Shown: positions 53,501 to 62,600 of the stretch, one piece after another
Position numbering within the stretch: position 1 is the stretch's first letter
How the letters are laid out: the number at the start of each line of letters is the position of its first letter
Assembly: GCA_017935505.1 (NCBI GenBank)
Contig: JAGBHM010000023.1
Coordinates: 1-64,000, forward strand
Direction: 5' to 3'
Source: Bacteroidales bacterium
Lineage (GTDB): Bacteria; Bacteroidota; Bacteroidia; Bacteroidales; UBA932
DNA: 64,000 nucleotides
Made by a program: the position numbers and the translations under genes
Notes under the pieces: model-generated
Told to the model about the DNA's origin: nothing
The model's database searches: none
The model's input: the letters and a program-made list of their open reading frames with translations, nothing else

Positions 53501-53787
53501 ATCTTGTAGGTTATAGGAGTGTTGGCAAAAATTTTGTCAAGTACAGCCTCCACAGAAGCATCTTTTACATTTACAGATACAACATTGTTTCCGTTAATCA
53601 ACGAATTGTTGTATACAAAGCTGTAGGATGTCTGTTTTTGGATTTCGTTAAGTACCTTGGTCAATTTCTCTTGTGAAGAATTGATGGTTACCCGTTGTTG
53701 GGCGTATACTTGATAAGAAAAACAGAAAATGGAAATCAGACTTAAAAGCAGAAGCCTGATTTTGGGAACGGCATTGGTCCTTTTCAT
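50551..53787 (-). CDS. SusC/RagA transporter with STN signalling domain
   Basis: This 1078-aa TonB-dependent importer is linked to a sigma/anti-sigma switch. A signal peptide ends at VYAQ (residue 29). An STN domain (about 32-105, VTINSSQEKLTKVLNEIQKQ then VVLYPKEF) is the part that contacts the periplasmic FecR domain. Next are a CarboxypepD_reg-like domain (GTVKDSNGEPLIGVTV), VVIGYGTAKK, and the plug with LRGVNSINASNTPLFILDGSP and DIETMTVLKDASSAAIYGSRAANGV, then the barrel. The FecR and ECF sigma genes lie directly upstream, so substrate arrival probably induces the whole locus. The leader (53788-53882) lacks the shared boxes of the other two susC genes. Confidence 0.95.
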   Translation of the reverse strand: MKRTNAVPKIRLLLLSLISIFCFSYQVYAQQRVTINSSQEKLTKVLNEIQKQTSYSFVYNNSLINGNNVVSVNVKDASVEAVLDKIFANTPITYKISGKQVVLYPKEFDSKGGSQALSGTVKDSNGEPLIGVTVHNLTQNLIATTDLDGKYSVKMAPGDDIQFSYVGMTSKTVKAVPGMSSNVVLESDATLLEEAVVIGYGTAKKISSIVGAATTVKSDVFNKVPAASSGDALQGQVAGLQVYSSTGEPGSDVSMRLRGVNSINASNTPLFILDGSPVDVAIFTSMNPNDIETMTVLKDASSAAIYGSRAANGVVYITTKKGKEETPVVQLSASYGVSNIADFNIDLMSASEYFSFRELTEPSLKENAEFQDLKNFRLKNNINFDWKDWILRQNAPTWKADLSISGRTNKMDYYVSLGTFDQQGIEHDSYLTRYNLRTNVNVKVTDWLKIGTNTTLSYQEQTSAGYSTSMTNSRNPINIASWFFPWSTPYEILTDAAGNFTGYGEELDYMSEVGMWNYYKLMEVQPRWNSTARVNANLYQEITPVKGLTIRAAQAIDAKDYRYTGKVLPNDMGLATVTEETFSRFYRLTSTNTIEYKFDIAKDNHFVILGGHESIVTETKGFGASSTGQTDDRMTNVDQGIKFDKPSYNFSETAQNSFFVRLSYDYKDKYYIDGTFRTDGSSLFGDNNKYANFWSVGAMWNIKAENFMKDVDWVNNLQLKASYGTMGNSGISNYLSYGLTDSGRQYAGTQGWYLSSLGNPNLTWETLENLNIGINATLFNKLTLNVEFYNKMTKDMLMYIPYSFQTGFSGGWGNVGNMRNRGVDVEVKYDFVNNKDWYVTASFNMNYNKNEITELFGGRTEFVDGRSGIKYQVGKPYGEFFYPRFAGVDPANGKSMWYDKEGNITPTLSQTNAVFLGKQRFAPWSGGLNINASWRGLSLSASFAGVFGKYIENYGRYFIESSKWASESNLSRRMLNIWTTPGQITDVPRADDPMNHSNSYWIENASFVRLKNLQLAYQFPQQLIQKSHVFKGLKVYASGRNLLTFTKYTGIDPEVDSEISSAEYPNTKQYIIGVEFTF

Positions 53788-53882
53788 AGTTACTGTTGTT
53801 TAGTTAATACTTTGTATCTAACAACTAATACACTAAAAAAAAGGTCCTTCCCTAATTTATTTGCCGATATCGGGGAGATATT

Positions 53883-54812
53883 CTAGAAAAGTGTTACAAT
53901 ATTGTTTTCCAATTTGTATTTTATGTTGGAAGAGATACTCAGAAGGTCGAGTACGCGTGTAACGGACTCCTCCTTGAAGCGTCCTGTAAAGTTATATTTC
54001 AGAATCTGTCGGCTGACAGGGCTGAATGACACGCCATACCAGCGCTCCATCTTTTTCATTACATCGGTCATCGGAGTATTGTTGAAGACCAGATAGCCCT
54101 CCCTCCATGCCAGTTCGCTCTCAAAATCATTAATATCCCTCTTCTTTATATCCTTTCTCGACGGGTCATTGAAGATTGTTATCTGCTCATGCGGCCTCAT
54201 CTCAATTGTTGACATGTCGCTCTTGACCATTTCAACTTTTCCATTTACCAGGGTGAGCTTTACTGCAGAATCATCATTATATGCCGACAGATTGAACTCG
54301 GTTCCGAGGACTTTTGTAGTTACTCCCGCTGTCTTGACAAACATCGGCCATTTTTTGTTTGATTTTACCTTAAAATAGGCCTCTCCGTCGAGTTCGGCAT
54401 ATCTGGCAACAGAATCAAACTGTGCCGGAACTTTCAGTCTGCTACAGCTGTTGAGCCACACCTCACTGCTGTCGGGGAGTATGACCTTCCCCTGTATTCC
54501 GGAGTATGTGACATACTCGAGACAGGCCTGTTGCTGCTGCGGAACCTCGGCAACAAGCGATTTGCGCTCGTTGTCTATGATTTTTGGGATAGTTACATAG
54601 TGGTTGTATAGTGTGTAGAGAGCAAGAGGCAGGAACAGCACTGCGGCAACCTTGATAAAGATGGCCGAAGCCTTGGCCAAGGTGTTTTTTCTGTGGAACT
54701 TTTTCCTGTATTTAAGAAACCTCAGGTAATCCTTGTCGCTGGCTATTGTGTATGGAAATGTCTTAAAAACCTCCTCCGCCTTGTTTGAACTATACTCTTT
54801 CAAAGGATCCAT
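53883..54812 (-). CDS. FecR-family anti-sigma factor
   Basis: This 309-aa inner-membrane protein passes the SusC signal to the ECF sigma factor. The cytoplasmic N-terminus (about 1-45) would hold the sigma factor. A hydrophobic segment follows, IFIKVAAVLFLPLALYTLY (about 48-66). The periplasmic FecR domain contains YVTYSGIQGKVILPDSSEVWLNS near residue 99 and LDGEAYFKVKSNKKWPMFVKT near residue 140. The C-terminal region (VMKKMERWYGVSF, NFTGRFKEESVTRVLDLL) resembles the STN-contact domain. It lies 49 bp after sigma and 95 bp before susC. Confidence 0.93.
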   Translation of the reverse strand: MDPLKEYSSNKAEEVFKTFPYTIASDKDYLRFLKYRKKFHRKNTLAKASAIFIKVAAVLFLPLALYTLYNHYVTIPKIIDNERKSLVAEVPQQQQACLEYVTYSGIQGKVILPDSSEVWLNSCSRLKVPAQFDSVARYAELDGEAYFKVKSNKKWPMFVKTAGVTTKVLGTEFNLSAYNDDSAVKLTLVNGKVEMVKSDMSTIEMRPHEQITIFNDPSRKDIKKRDINDFESELAWREGYLVFNNTPMTDVMKKMERWYGVSFSPVSRQILKYNFTGRFKEESVTRVLDLLSISSNIKYKLENNIVTLF

Positions 54813-54861
54813 TTTTGTAGCTTTACTCTCTATAATATCTACACAATTGGGCAGACATTAC

Positions 54862-55446
54862 CTAAAAAAATGCACAGAAAAGTGCCAACAGGAGCATAGA
54901 CGCCATATGCCCTTTCAGCTTTTTACGGAATATCTGTAGCGCTTTCTTGATCTGATACTCGATTGCCTTTACCGGAACTTGTCTCTGTTCAGCAATTTGT
55001 GCATATGTAAAACCGTGTACCCTATTGAGGTAGAAGATATGCTTTATCTCCGGAGGCAGGCTGCTGTATGTTTTATTTATCAGATCTTCAAGATGCAGTG
55101 CATCAATTTTTTGTGTGATGATCTCGTCAGACAGTGCATAGAAATCCATAAGGTATTCCTTGGCAGGAACTGCATTTGACAGATGGTTGTCTCTTATGTA
55201 GTTGAGAGTCTTGTTTCTTGCAATTTTGAAGAGATAGGAGCGTATATTCAGTTTTTCATTGATATATTCACGCTTATCCCAGAATGTGATGAATGTCTCT
55301 TGGGCAATATCCTTGGAAATCTGAGCATTATTCAAATAGGCATTGATGAAGTGGACTATATTGTCGAACTCCATCTTAAAAAATATTTCGAATGTCTTCT
55401 CGTCGCCCTCCTTTATTGCGATGGCGAACTGGCTGTAATAACTCAT
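54862..55446 (-). CDS. ECF sigma-70 factor of the amino-sugar locus
   Basis: This 194-aa RNA polymerase sigma factor has the extracytoplasmic-function layout. Region 2 covers about 20-85 (IVHFINAYLNNAQISKDIAQETFITFWDKREY), and region 4 about 125-180, where SLPPEIKHIFYLNRVHGFTYAQIAEQRQVPVKAIEYQIKKAL forms the helix-turn-helix. The C-terminus is hydrophobic. It is followed by its FecR anti-sigma gene and the STN-SusC gene, so it most likely turns on the SusC/SusD array. Its own promoter is a perfect primary-type site at 55478-55509. Confidence 0.93.
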   Translation of the reverse strand: MSYYSQFAIAIKEGDEKTFEIFFKMEFDNIVHFINAYLNNAQISKDIAQETFITFWDKREYINEKLNIRSYLFKIARNKTLNYIRDNHLSNAVPAKEYLMDFYALSDEIITQKIDALHLEDLINKTYSSLPPEIKHIFYLNRVHGFTYAQIAEQRQVPVKAIEYQIKKALQIFRKKLKGHMASMLLLALFCAFF

Positions 55447-55477
55447 TTTTAAACTTTCCAGGGATAAGTTTCTTTAG

Positions 55478-55517
55478 CAAATTTATAATTTTATTATCTT
55501 TGGCCCAAATATTTGGG
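55478..55517 (-). promoter_or_regulatory. Promoter and palindrome for the ECF sigma gene
   Basis: On the minus strand TTTG (55506-55509), 20 bp and TAAATTTG (55478-55485) match the primary Bacteroidetes promoter exactly. A perfect 14-bp palindrome CCCAAATATTTGGG (55504-55517) covers the -33 box and may be an operator. The rest of the 55447-55818 gap has only the promoter at 55648. Confidence 0.7.
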
Positions 55518-55647
55518 GACGAAACATTACTTTTTGTTTACCCATTTCATGCTGTTGTAGAAGAATGGGTGCGATGTACCTTTTGTATTCAGAAGCGTAT
55601 GGAGGCAGAGAGTAGTGTTTGCAGGTTATGAATTGTAGCTGTTTTTA

Positions 55648-55678
55648 TTTGTGTTATTGAAAAATTATTATATTTTTG
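55648..55678 (+). promoter_or_regulatory. Promoter of the DsbD-like gene
   Basis: TTTG (55648-55651), 19 bp and TATTTTTG (55671-55678) match the Bacteroidetes consensus exactly. The start codon is 140 bp beyond the -7 box, so the leader RNA should be about 130 nt; I see no strong hairpin in it. Confidence 0.75.
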
Positions 55679-55818
55679 CGATAATTTGTTAAAATTTTTA
55701 AAATCAGTTGCATGTTTTTAAAAATAATTAGGGAATATTGCTCCCTGGTTGTTATTTGTATATCTGACACCACAAATGACTATATAAAGTAACGAATTAA
55801 TAATTTTTTAAAAGAAAA

Positions 55819-57882
55819 ATGCGACAGAATCCTTTCTTTAAAAAGTTGGCAAAAATGTTTTTTGCCTTGATTTTCTTTGCATGTACAACCGCTGTATATG
55901 CGCAAAGTTTTGACCAGCCGGTATCATGGAGCTCCCAAGTTGAAAAAATTGGGGAGAATCTGTATGAAATGCAGTTCCATGGTGCAATAGAGGGCAAATG
56001 GCATATTTATGATTTGGGACCATATGATGGAGGCCCTAATCCTACCGTTCTCAAGATAGAGGAAGTGGCCGGAATCAAACTGGTTGGCACACCTTATATA
56101 AAGAGCGATGTGCACAAGGCTTTTGATGAGATGTTCAATATGGAGATAGGCACATGCGAGAATGGTGTTGTGCTTGCCCAGAAGGTAGAGGTTTCAAGTG
56201 CTTCTCCTGTTACTCTTACTGCAAATATCGAGTGGCAGGCTTGTGATAATGGAAGTTGTCTTCCGCCTGCAGATGAGGATGTTATGGTGAAATTGCCTGC
56301 AGCAGTTGGTGTTGCTGCAACTGAGCCTGCGAAAAACGAGGAGGCTGCTCCCGCTGAAAATGCGCAGTCGGCAGCAGTTGCAGAGGAGGTTGCTACAGAG
56401 GTGGCTCCAGCTGCCGAGGAAGAGGGCAAATCATTGTGGGGTGTGATACTTGAGGCTATCGCATGGGGCTTTGTAGCGTTGCTTACCCCTTGTGTATTCC
56501 CTATGGTTCCTATGACCGTTTCATTCTTCTTGAAAAATTCAGGTGGAAAAGCAAAAGGCCGTTTCATGGCAAGTCTGTATGGCTTCTCAATTGTTGCCCT
56601 CTACACATTGCCAATTGCCGTAATTATATTCATTACCTACTTTGTAGGAGGTGATGCCGTTACAGCCGATATCTTCAACTGGTTGGCTACACACTGGATT
56701 CCAAACCTCATCTTCTTTGCAATCTTCATGGTCTTTGCTGCCTCTTTCTTTGGAGCATTTGAGATCACAATGCCAAGTTGGATGGTAAACAAGGCAGATT
56801 CAAAATCAGATAAAGGTGGTATAATCGGTGTCTTCTTCATGGCACTTACCTTGGTATTGGTTTCATTCTCATGTACCGGTCCGATTGTAGGTTCAATACT
56901 TATCAAGAGTACCCAAGGTGAAATTTGGGAACCTATCATCACCATGTTGGCATTCTCAATTGCATTTGCATTGCCATTTACAGTATTTGCTTTTGCTCCA
57001 AGCCTTCTTAAGGATCTTCCAAAATCGGGTGGATGGCTCAACTCTGTTAAAGTTGTATTGGGATTCCTTGAGCTTGCTCTCGGTCTCAAATTCTTGAGCG
57101 TTGCAGACCAGACTTACCACTGGGGAATCCTCGACAGAGAAGTATACCTTGCTTTGTGGATTGTAATCTTCTCTTTGTTGGGATTGTACCTTTTGGGCAA
57201 ATTGCGTTTTGCACACGACACACCTCAGGAGCATCTGTCGGTTAAGAGACTTATCCTTTCAATTATAGTATTTGCATTCGTAGTTTACATGATCCCTGGC
57301 ATGTGGGGTGCACCTCTCAAGGCCTTGAGCGGATATATGCCTCCTATTGCAACTCAGGATTTTGTACTGGGCAGTGGCGGTACTGTAAATAGTGCGGCAA
57401 CATCACAGAATGATGTTACTAAGGCTAAATATTCGGATTTTCTGCATCTTCCTCATGGATTGCAGGGCTTCTTTGAGTACAACGAGGCATTGGCACATGC
57501 CAAGAAGGTAGGTAAACCTCTATTTGTAGATTTTACAGGTCATGGTTGTGTGAACTGCCGTGAAATGGAGGCAAGAGTATGGAGTGACCCACGCGTGCTC
57601 AAACTTTTGCGCGAAGAGTATGTTGTTGTGGCTCTCTATGCAGATGACAAGAAGACTTTGGACAAGAGCGAGTGGGTAACTCTCGATAATGGCAAAGTAC
57701 TGAAAGAGCTTGGTAAAATCAACTCAAACTTTGTTATGAACAAGTTCGGAGCCAATGCACAACCATATTATATCCTGCTCGACGGTTCTGAGAACCAGCT
57801 TCTGGAGCCTCGTGGATATGATCTGAATCCGGATGCATTTGTTGCATTCCTTGAGGAGGGAGTCAAGAATTATAAGAAATAA
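55819..57882 (+). CDS. DsbD-type thiol:disulfide interchange protein
   Basis: This 687-aa membrane protein passes reducing power from cytoplasmic thioredoxin to the periplasm. A signal peptide ends at VYAQ (residue 29). The periplasmic N-domain (about 30-165) has a cysteine pair in WQACDNGSC. An Ala/Glu-rich linker follows (about 166-205). The membrane domain (about 208-500) has eight or so hydrophobic segments with the redox cysteines C225 in TPCVFPMVPM and C352 in FSCTGPIVG. The C-terminal thioredoxin domain (about 545-687) has C577-V-N-C580. All three redox pairs are present, so it should be active. It is followed by the second sigma/FecR/SusC locus but is probably separate from it. Confidence 0.9.
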   Translation: MRQNPFFKKLAKMFFALIFFACTTAVYAQSFDQPVSWSSQVEKIGENLYEMQFHGAIEGKWHIYDLGPYDGGPNPTVLKIEEVAGIKLVGTPYIKSDVHKAFDEMFNMEIGTCENGVVLAQKVEVSSASPVTLTANIEWQACDNGSCLPPADEDVMVKLPAAVGVAATEPAKNEEAAPAENAQSAAVAEEVATEVAPAAEEEGKSLWGVILEAIAWGFVALLTPCVFPMVPMTVSFFLKNSGGKAKGRFMASLYGFSIVALYTLPIAVIIFITYFVGGDAVTADIFNWLATHWIPNLIFFAIFMVFAASFFGAFEITMPSWMVNKADSKSDKGGIIGVFFMALTLVLVSFSCTGPIVGSILIKSTQGEIWEPIITMLAFSIAFALPFTVFAFAPSLLKDLPKSGGWLNSVKVVLGFLELALGLKFLSVADQTYHWGILDREVYLALWIVIFSLLGLYLLGKLRFAHDTPQEHLSVKRLILSIIVFAFVVYMIPGMWGAPLKALSGYMPPIATQDFVLGSGGTVNSAATSQNDVTKAKYSDFLHLPHGLQGFFEYNEALAHAKKVGKPLFVDFTGHGCVNCREMEARVWSDPRVLKLLREEYVVVALYADDKKTLDKSEWVTLDNGKVLKELGKINSNFVMNKFGANAQPYYILLDGSENQLLEPRGYDLNPDAFVAFLEEGVKNYKK

Positions 57883-57917
57883 TTCATACTTTTGTCCTTA
57901 CAGATTTATGGATTATC

Positions 57918-58493
57918 ATGTATAGGGACAATATAGACAGAGAGGCTTTCTTCAAAGAGACATTTGATTGCTATTTTGAGAGAGTGGTTGCTTATGTCTA
58001 CAGTTTCTATAAAGATAAAGAAATTGCAAAAAATATAGCACAAGACTGCTTTATAGCATTCTGGGAAAATATAGATAAGGTGGAGAGTTCAAAGACTCCT
58101 CTGCCTTATCTTTTTTTTATTGCCAAGAACAAGACCCTTAATCAGATAAAGAGGGATGGCGTTGAGGGACGTTTTGGGGACTACTATGCCAGAAGAGAGT
58201 ATGAATTGAGGAGCAAAGCCTTACAGAGCAATACCATGGAGAGAGTATTGGAGAGGGAGGTGGAGCAGCTGGTCAAAAAGAGCATGGAGCAGATGAAAGA
58301 GCCGGTAAGGAGTGCATTTCATCTGAGCCGCTTTTGTAATATGACAAATGAAGAGGTGGCAAAAGAGTTGGGGATTTCTGTCAAAACTGTAGAATATCGC
58401 ATCTCTTCAGCTTTGAGGATTTTGAAAAAAAATCTTAGGGACTTTATCCCGGTAGTTGTTATCATGTTGTCAAATCTGCTTAACTATGAATAA
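57918..58493 (+). CDS. ECF sigma-70 factor of the fourth SusC/SusD locus
   Basis: This 191-aa sigma factor has region 2 at about 10-80 (FERVVAYVYSFYKDKEIAKNIAQDCFIAFWE) and region 4 at about 120-175 (MKEPVRSAFHLSRFCNMTNEEVAKELGISVKTVEYRI). A -7 box TACTTTTG (57887-57894) lies 23 bp upstream, without a clear TTTG at the right distance. The FecR gene overlaps its end by 8 nt (ATGAATAA), which couples their translation. The partner SusC at 59671 carries the STN signalling domain. Confidence 0.93.
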   Translation: MYRDNIDREAFFKETFDCYFERVVAYVYSFYKDKEIAKNIAQDCFIAFWENIDKVESSKTPLPYLFFIAKNKTLNQIKRDGVEGRFGDYYARREYELRSKALQSNTMERVLEREVEQLVKKSMEQMKEPVRSAFHLSRFCNMTNEEVAKELGISVKTVEYRISSALRILKKNLRDFIPVVVIMLSNLLNYE

Positions 58494-59577
58494 AGAATTG
58501 CTTATAAAACATATTAATGGAGAGGGTCTCACCGAAGAGGAGAGGCGGAAGGTCATCTCCTGGATAGATGAGTCGGAGCGAAATGAGGAGTATTATCTGG
58601 GGCTGATGGAGAGTGTCATTGCGGAGAAGGTTACAAGACAGACTCCAGATGTGGTAATTTCCAAAGAGGAGAAGAGGGCTTCCTTTGCGGCAATACTCTC
58701 CAGAATCAACGGATTCAAAGTTGCCCATACCCTTCCATTTGCCGACAGCAGCAGAAGAAAGATCAAGTGGCTTACATCATTATCGGCATGTGCAGTCATA
58801 CTGTTGTTCCTGTCTGTAACTTTGAACTATCTGCAGTATTCAAAAAATAATATGAAAGAGTCTGCCGATCTCTCTGGAAGCAGTGCCATTGCGTTATCTT
58901 CCACTGTGCATAATGAGCAGACTTTCTATACGGAGAATGGTGTGAAGGCAAAAATTATGCTTCCTGACAGCTCCGTAGTATGGTTGAATTCAGGTTCTTC
59001 AATAACATATCCGCAAGTTTTTGCAAAAGAGGAGAGAGTGGTGAAATTCAGCGGTGAGGGGTATTTTGAAGTGAGAGAGAACAAATTTGCCCCAATGATA
59101 GTTACAACTCCAAGGGGTATGCAGGTGAAGGTGCTTGGAACTAAATTTCATATTTGCTCGTATGATGATGATTCTGAAGAACATGCAACTCTATTTTCTG
59201 GAAAAATCAATATATCAAGAGTTGTCGGCAATAAAGTTGTTGTAAAGGAGAAAGAGATGAAGCCTCTGGAGTCGGTAAACTTTACCGGAACCAACAGAGC
59301 TGTCCTTATATCCAATTCCGACACTACAAAGAAGGTTGCATGGCGTCACGGAGAGCTTCTGTTTGATAAAACTCCGATGCCGGATGTCATCAAAAAACTT
59401 GAACGCTGGCATGGCGTTGATATTGTTGTCAAAGATTCTGTAATCCTCAAGCATAGTTTTACCGCAAAATTCAGTACTGAGTCTGTTGTGCAGATTATGG
59501 AGCTTCTTGAGTTCACTACTCCTGTCGATTTTAAAATAGAGAACAACAAGGTCTTCTTGTCGGCGAGAAAAAAATAG
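58486..59577 (+). CDS. FecR-family anti-sigma factor
   Basis: This 363-aa inner-membrane anti-sigma protein has a cytoplasmic N-terminal region (about 1-95, with EGLTEEERRKVISWIDES), a membrane segment WLTSLSACAVILLFLSVTLNYL (about 98-119), and a periplasmic FecR domain with NGVKAKIMLPDSSVVWLNSGS near residue 150 and FSGEGYFEVRENKFAPMIV near residue 189. The C-terminal part, VIKKLERWHGVDI and HSFTAKFSTESVVQIMELL, resembles the STN-contact domain. ATG 58486 is the start because it overlaps the sigma stop codon and gives a normal N-terminus. SusC follows 93 bp later. Confidence 0.93.
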   Translation: MNKELLIKHINGEGLTEEERRKVISWIDESERNEEYYLGLMESVIAEKVTRQTPDVVISKEEKRASFAAILSRINGFKVAHTLPFADSSRRKIKWLTSLSACAVILLFLSVTLNYLQYSKNNMKESADLSGSSAIALSSTVHNEQTFYTENGVKAKIMLPDSSVVWLNSGSSITYPQVFAKEERVVKFSGEGYFEVRENKFAPMIVTTPRGMQVKVLGTKFHICSYDDDSEEHATLFSGKINISRVVGNKVVVKEKEMKPLESVNFTGTNRAVLISNSDTTKKVAWRHGELLFDKTPMPDVIKKLERWHGVDIVVKDSVILKHSFTAKFSTESVVQIMELLEFTTPVDFKIENNKVFLSARKK

Positions 59578-59670
59578 AAACATTTTAAATTCAGAATTGT
59601 TTCCAATTTTTTTAGGGTATATATTTTGCGAAGTTGTTATAGCATCATAACCTATTTAAATGATGTTATA

Positions 59671-62600
59671 ATGAATAATGCTATTAAATCACTGATCAAA
59701 TGTAGATTGGTCTATGTTATGGTATTTGTTGCCATATCGGTGGTTGCCGGCGCTCAGACTATTTCGTTGAATATCAAGAATAAACCTCTGAGTGAAGCTT
59801 TGCAGGCAATTACAAAGGCAACAAATTACGAATTCGTATATTCAGATGTCTTGAATGTGAAGGTTCCCACTACCATAGAGTGCAATGGTGAGGACCTCAA
59901 GTCTGTATTGGATAAAATCCTCGGTGAAAAAGGGATTGTCTATAAGATTGACGGAAAAATTATAGCCCTTTCACCAGCGGAAGTTGCCCCTAAAAAACAG
60001 GATGCGGGTAAAAAGCGTCTTATAAAGGGTGTTGTCACCGATGAAGCCGGTGTTACAATGCCAGGCGTTGCAGTGTATAACCGTACCACAGGGGCAATTG
60101 CTGCTGCGGATCTGGACGGTGCCTATGCAATAGAGGCCGCTACAGGTGACCAGCTTCTGTTCACCTCTATAGGTATGACTGATTATGCGGTTGTTGTCGG
60201 AAATGGAGATGCCCTCAATGTAGTAATGACAACAGACCTTATAGCTCTTGAGGATGTGGTTGTAACCGGATATCAGACAATATCAAAGGAGAGATCTACA
60301 GGTGCATTTGAGAAAATTTCTTCAAAGACATTGGAGATGAAGAGAATGGATAATCTCTCATCTATGCTCGAAGGACAGGTTGCCGGATATGTGGACGGCA
60401 AGATTCGTGGTGTGACAACAATGAATGCCGTTTCAAATCCTCTTGTTGTGATAGATGGTTTCCCTGTTGAGAATACATCTATGAACAGGATTGGAGAGAC
60501 CACAGAGAATATGCCTGATATCAACCCGGAGGATATTGAGAGTGTGACCGTGCTTAAGGATGCCGCTGCTGCCTCAATCTATGGTGCCCGTGCTGCCAAT
60601 GGTGTTATCGTAATCACTACTAAAAAAGCAAAACAGGGCAAGACAAACATCAGCTTTTCGGCAACATTGACCACTCAGCCATACTCATATTATACAGGTA
60701 ATATGACAAACTCTGCAGATATTGTTGAACTGCAGAAAACTTGGGCTGCACAGCATAGTGCCCTTACTGCCGGTGGAGCAAGTGCAGAGCAGGTTGCAGC
60801 TGACTTGAGGGACAATGGCGCATGGCCAAGTAAAGGTGTTGATATACTTCTTGACATGTACACAGGAAAGCTATCTCAAGCGGATGCAAATGCACAACTT
60901 TCAAAATTGGCAGATAGTGGTTTCAAATATTACGATCAGGCCAAAAAATATACAAAACGCAATCCATTTACCCAGCAATACAATCTAAGGGTAGGCAAGG
61001 CGACAGAGAGGAATAATTTCACTTTTTCTGCCACTTATTGGGATTATAATGAGGAAAATGTGAATACCGACAGCAAGAAGTTGGGATTGAATATGAGCAA
61101 TTCAGTGCAGGTTGCCAAATGGCTGCAGGCTGATTTTGGAGTATATCTTAAAATTGGAGATGACAACAGACAGTCATTCAATGTATACTCTCCAGGATTT
61201 TCAGCATTGCCTTATGATGCCCTTGTTGCTGAAGATGGCAGTTATGTAGCGGCTGTTTCTCAAATTGGCAAAGACCGGAGAGATCTTATTGCGGAAAATG
61301 GTTTGAGGGAGGAGATTCTAGTACCTATGAATGAGTTAGGGTATGGAATTGCAAACAACAAGACATTTGATACAAGGTCATTCTTCAAAGCGAAAATAGA
61401 TTTCTGTCCATGGCTGAACTATACAACAATGTTCCAGTATGAGACCAGCAATGGAAAAAGTGAGACAATTAATGAGAGGGAGTCGTATTATATAACTTCG
61501 CTTCTGAATAATTTTGCCTCGATGGAGAATGGATGGTATGGACCAGAACTCACATATAATTTGCCCGAAGGAGATGCTCTGACAACAGTGGATACCAAAA
61601 GGAGAAGCTATAATTTCAGACAACAGCTGAATTTTGACAAATCATTCAATGATAAGCACACTCTTGTATGGATTCTCGGTCAGGAGATTAAGGATGCCAA
61701 GATAGAGTATTTCGACAATACAATATATGGATATGATCCAGAGACCCTTACATGGCCTACATACAACGCGGATGACCTTACATATTTTTCAGGTTTGCTC
61801 GGCTCTTCCCAGTTGAGTCCTGGAAATATCACGTCAAAGAGGGAGATTGTCAACAGATTTGTTTCGTTCTACGGTAATGCCTCGTATTCATATGATAACA
61901 GATATGTAATTACCGGAAGTATCAGATGGGACCGATCAAATCTTTGGGGAACCAGTTCTAAATATCAGAATAAACCAATCTGGTCAATTGGTGCCAGCTG
62001 GAATATTGATAGGGAAGAGTTCTTTAAATCTGACCTGTTTGATATGCTCAAACTGAGAGCCACTTATGGTATTGGCGGTAATATAGGCCGTAATACAGCT
62101 CCATATTTAATTGCCGTATATTATCCCTCTTCGGTTGTTGATGGCATGTATGGCCATGTTACCTCTCCTCCAAATAATGATATCCGTTGGGAGAAGACAA
62201 CAACTATTGATGTAGGTGTTGATTTCGCAATGTTCAACAACAGATTGTCGGGTTCAATTGATTATTATCATAAAAACAGTGTGGATCTGCTTGCATATAT
62301 CAATGGCAGCCCTACTCAGGGATTCGGTTTCTCAAGTCTTACCACAAACAATGGAGAGATGTTGAATGCCGGAGTGGATGTCTCTTTGAATGGCGCGATA
62401 ATCAGTGGTAAAGCCTTCAGATGGGATGCATCATTAATCTATTCATACAACAAGAATGAAGTGAAAAAGGTATTTGTGACTCCAGGAAGATACAACAGCC
62501 GTTTATCTCTTCCTACAGCATATCCTACTGTGGGCAATCCATATTATGGTATATATGGATATGAATGGGCAGGACTTAATGATAAAGGAGAGCCGCAGGT

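Noticed and set aside
55392..55631. Small plus-strand frame upstream of the DsbD-like gene
   Set aside because: It starts inside the sigma gene on the other strand and crosses the sigma promoter; its sequence shows no domain or signal.
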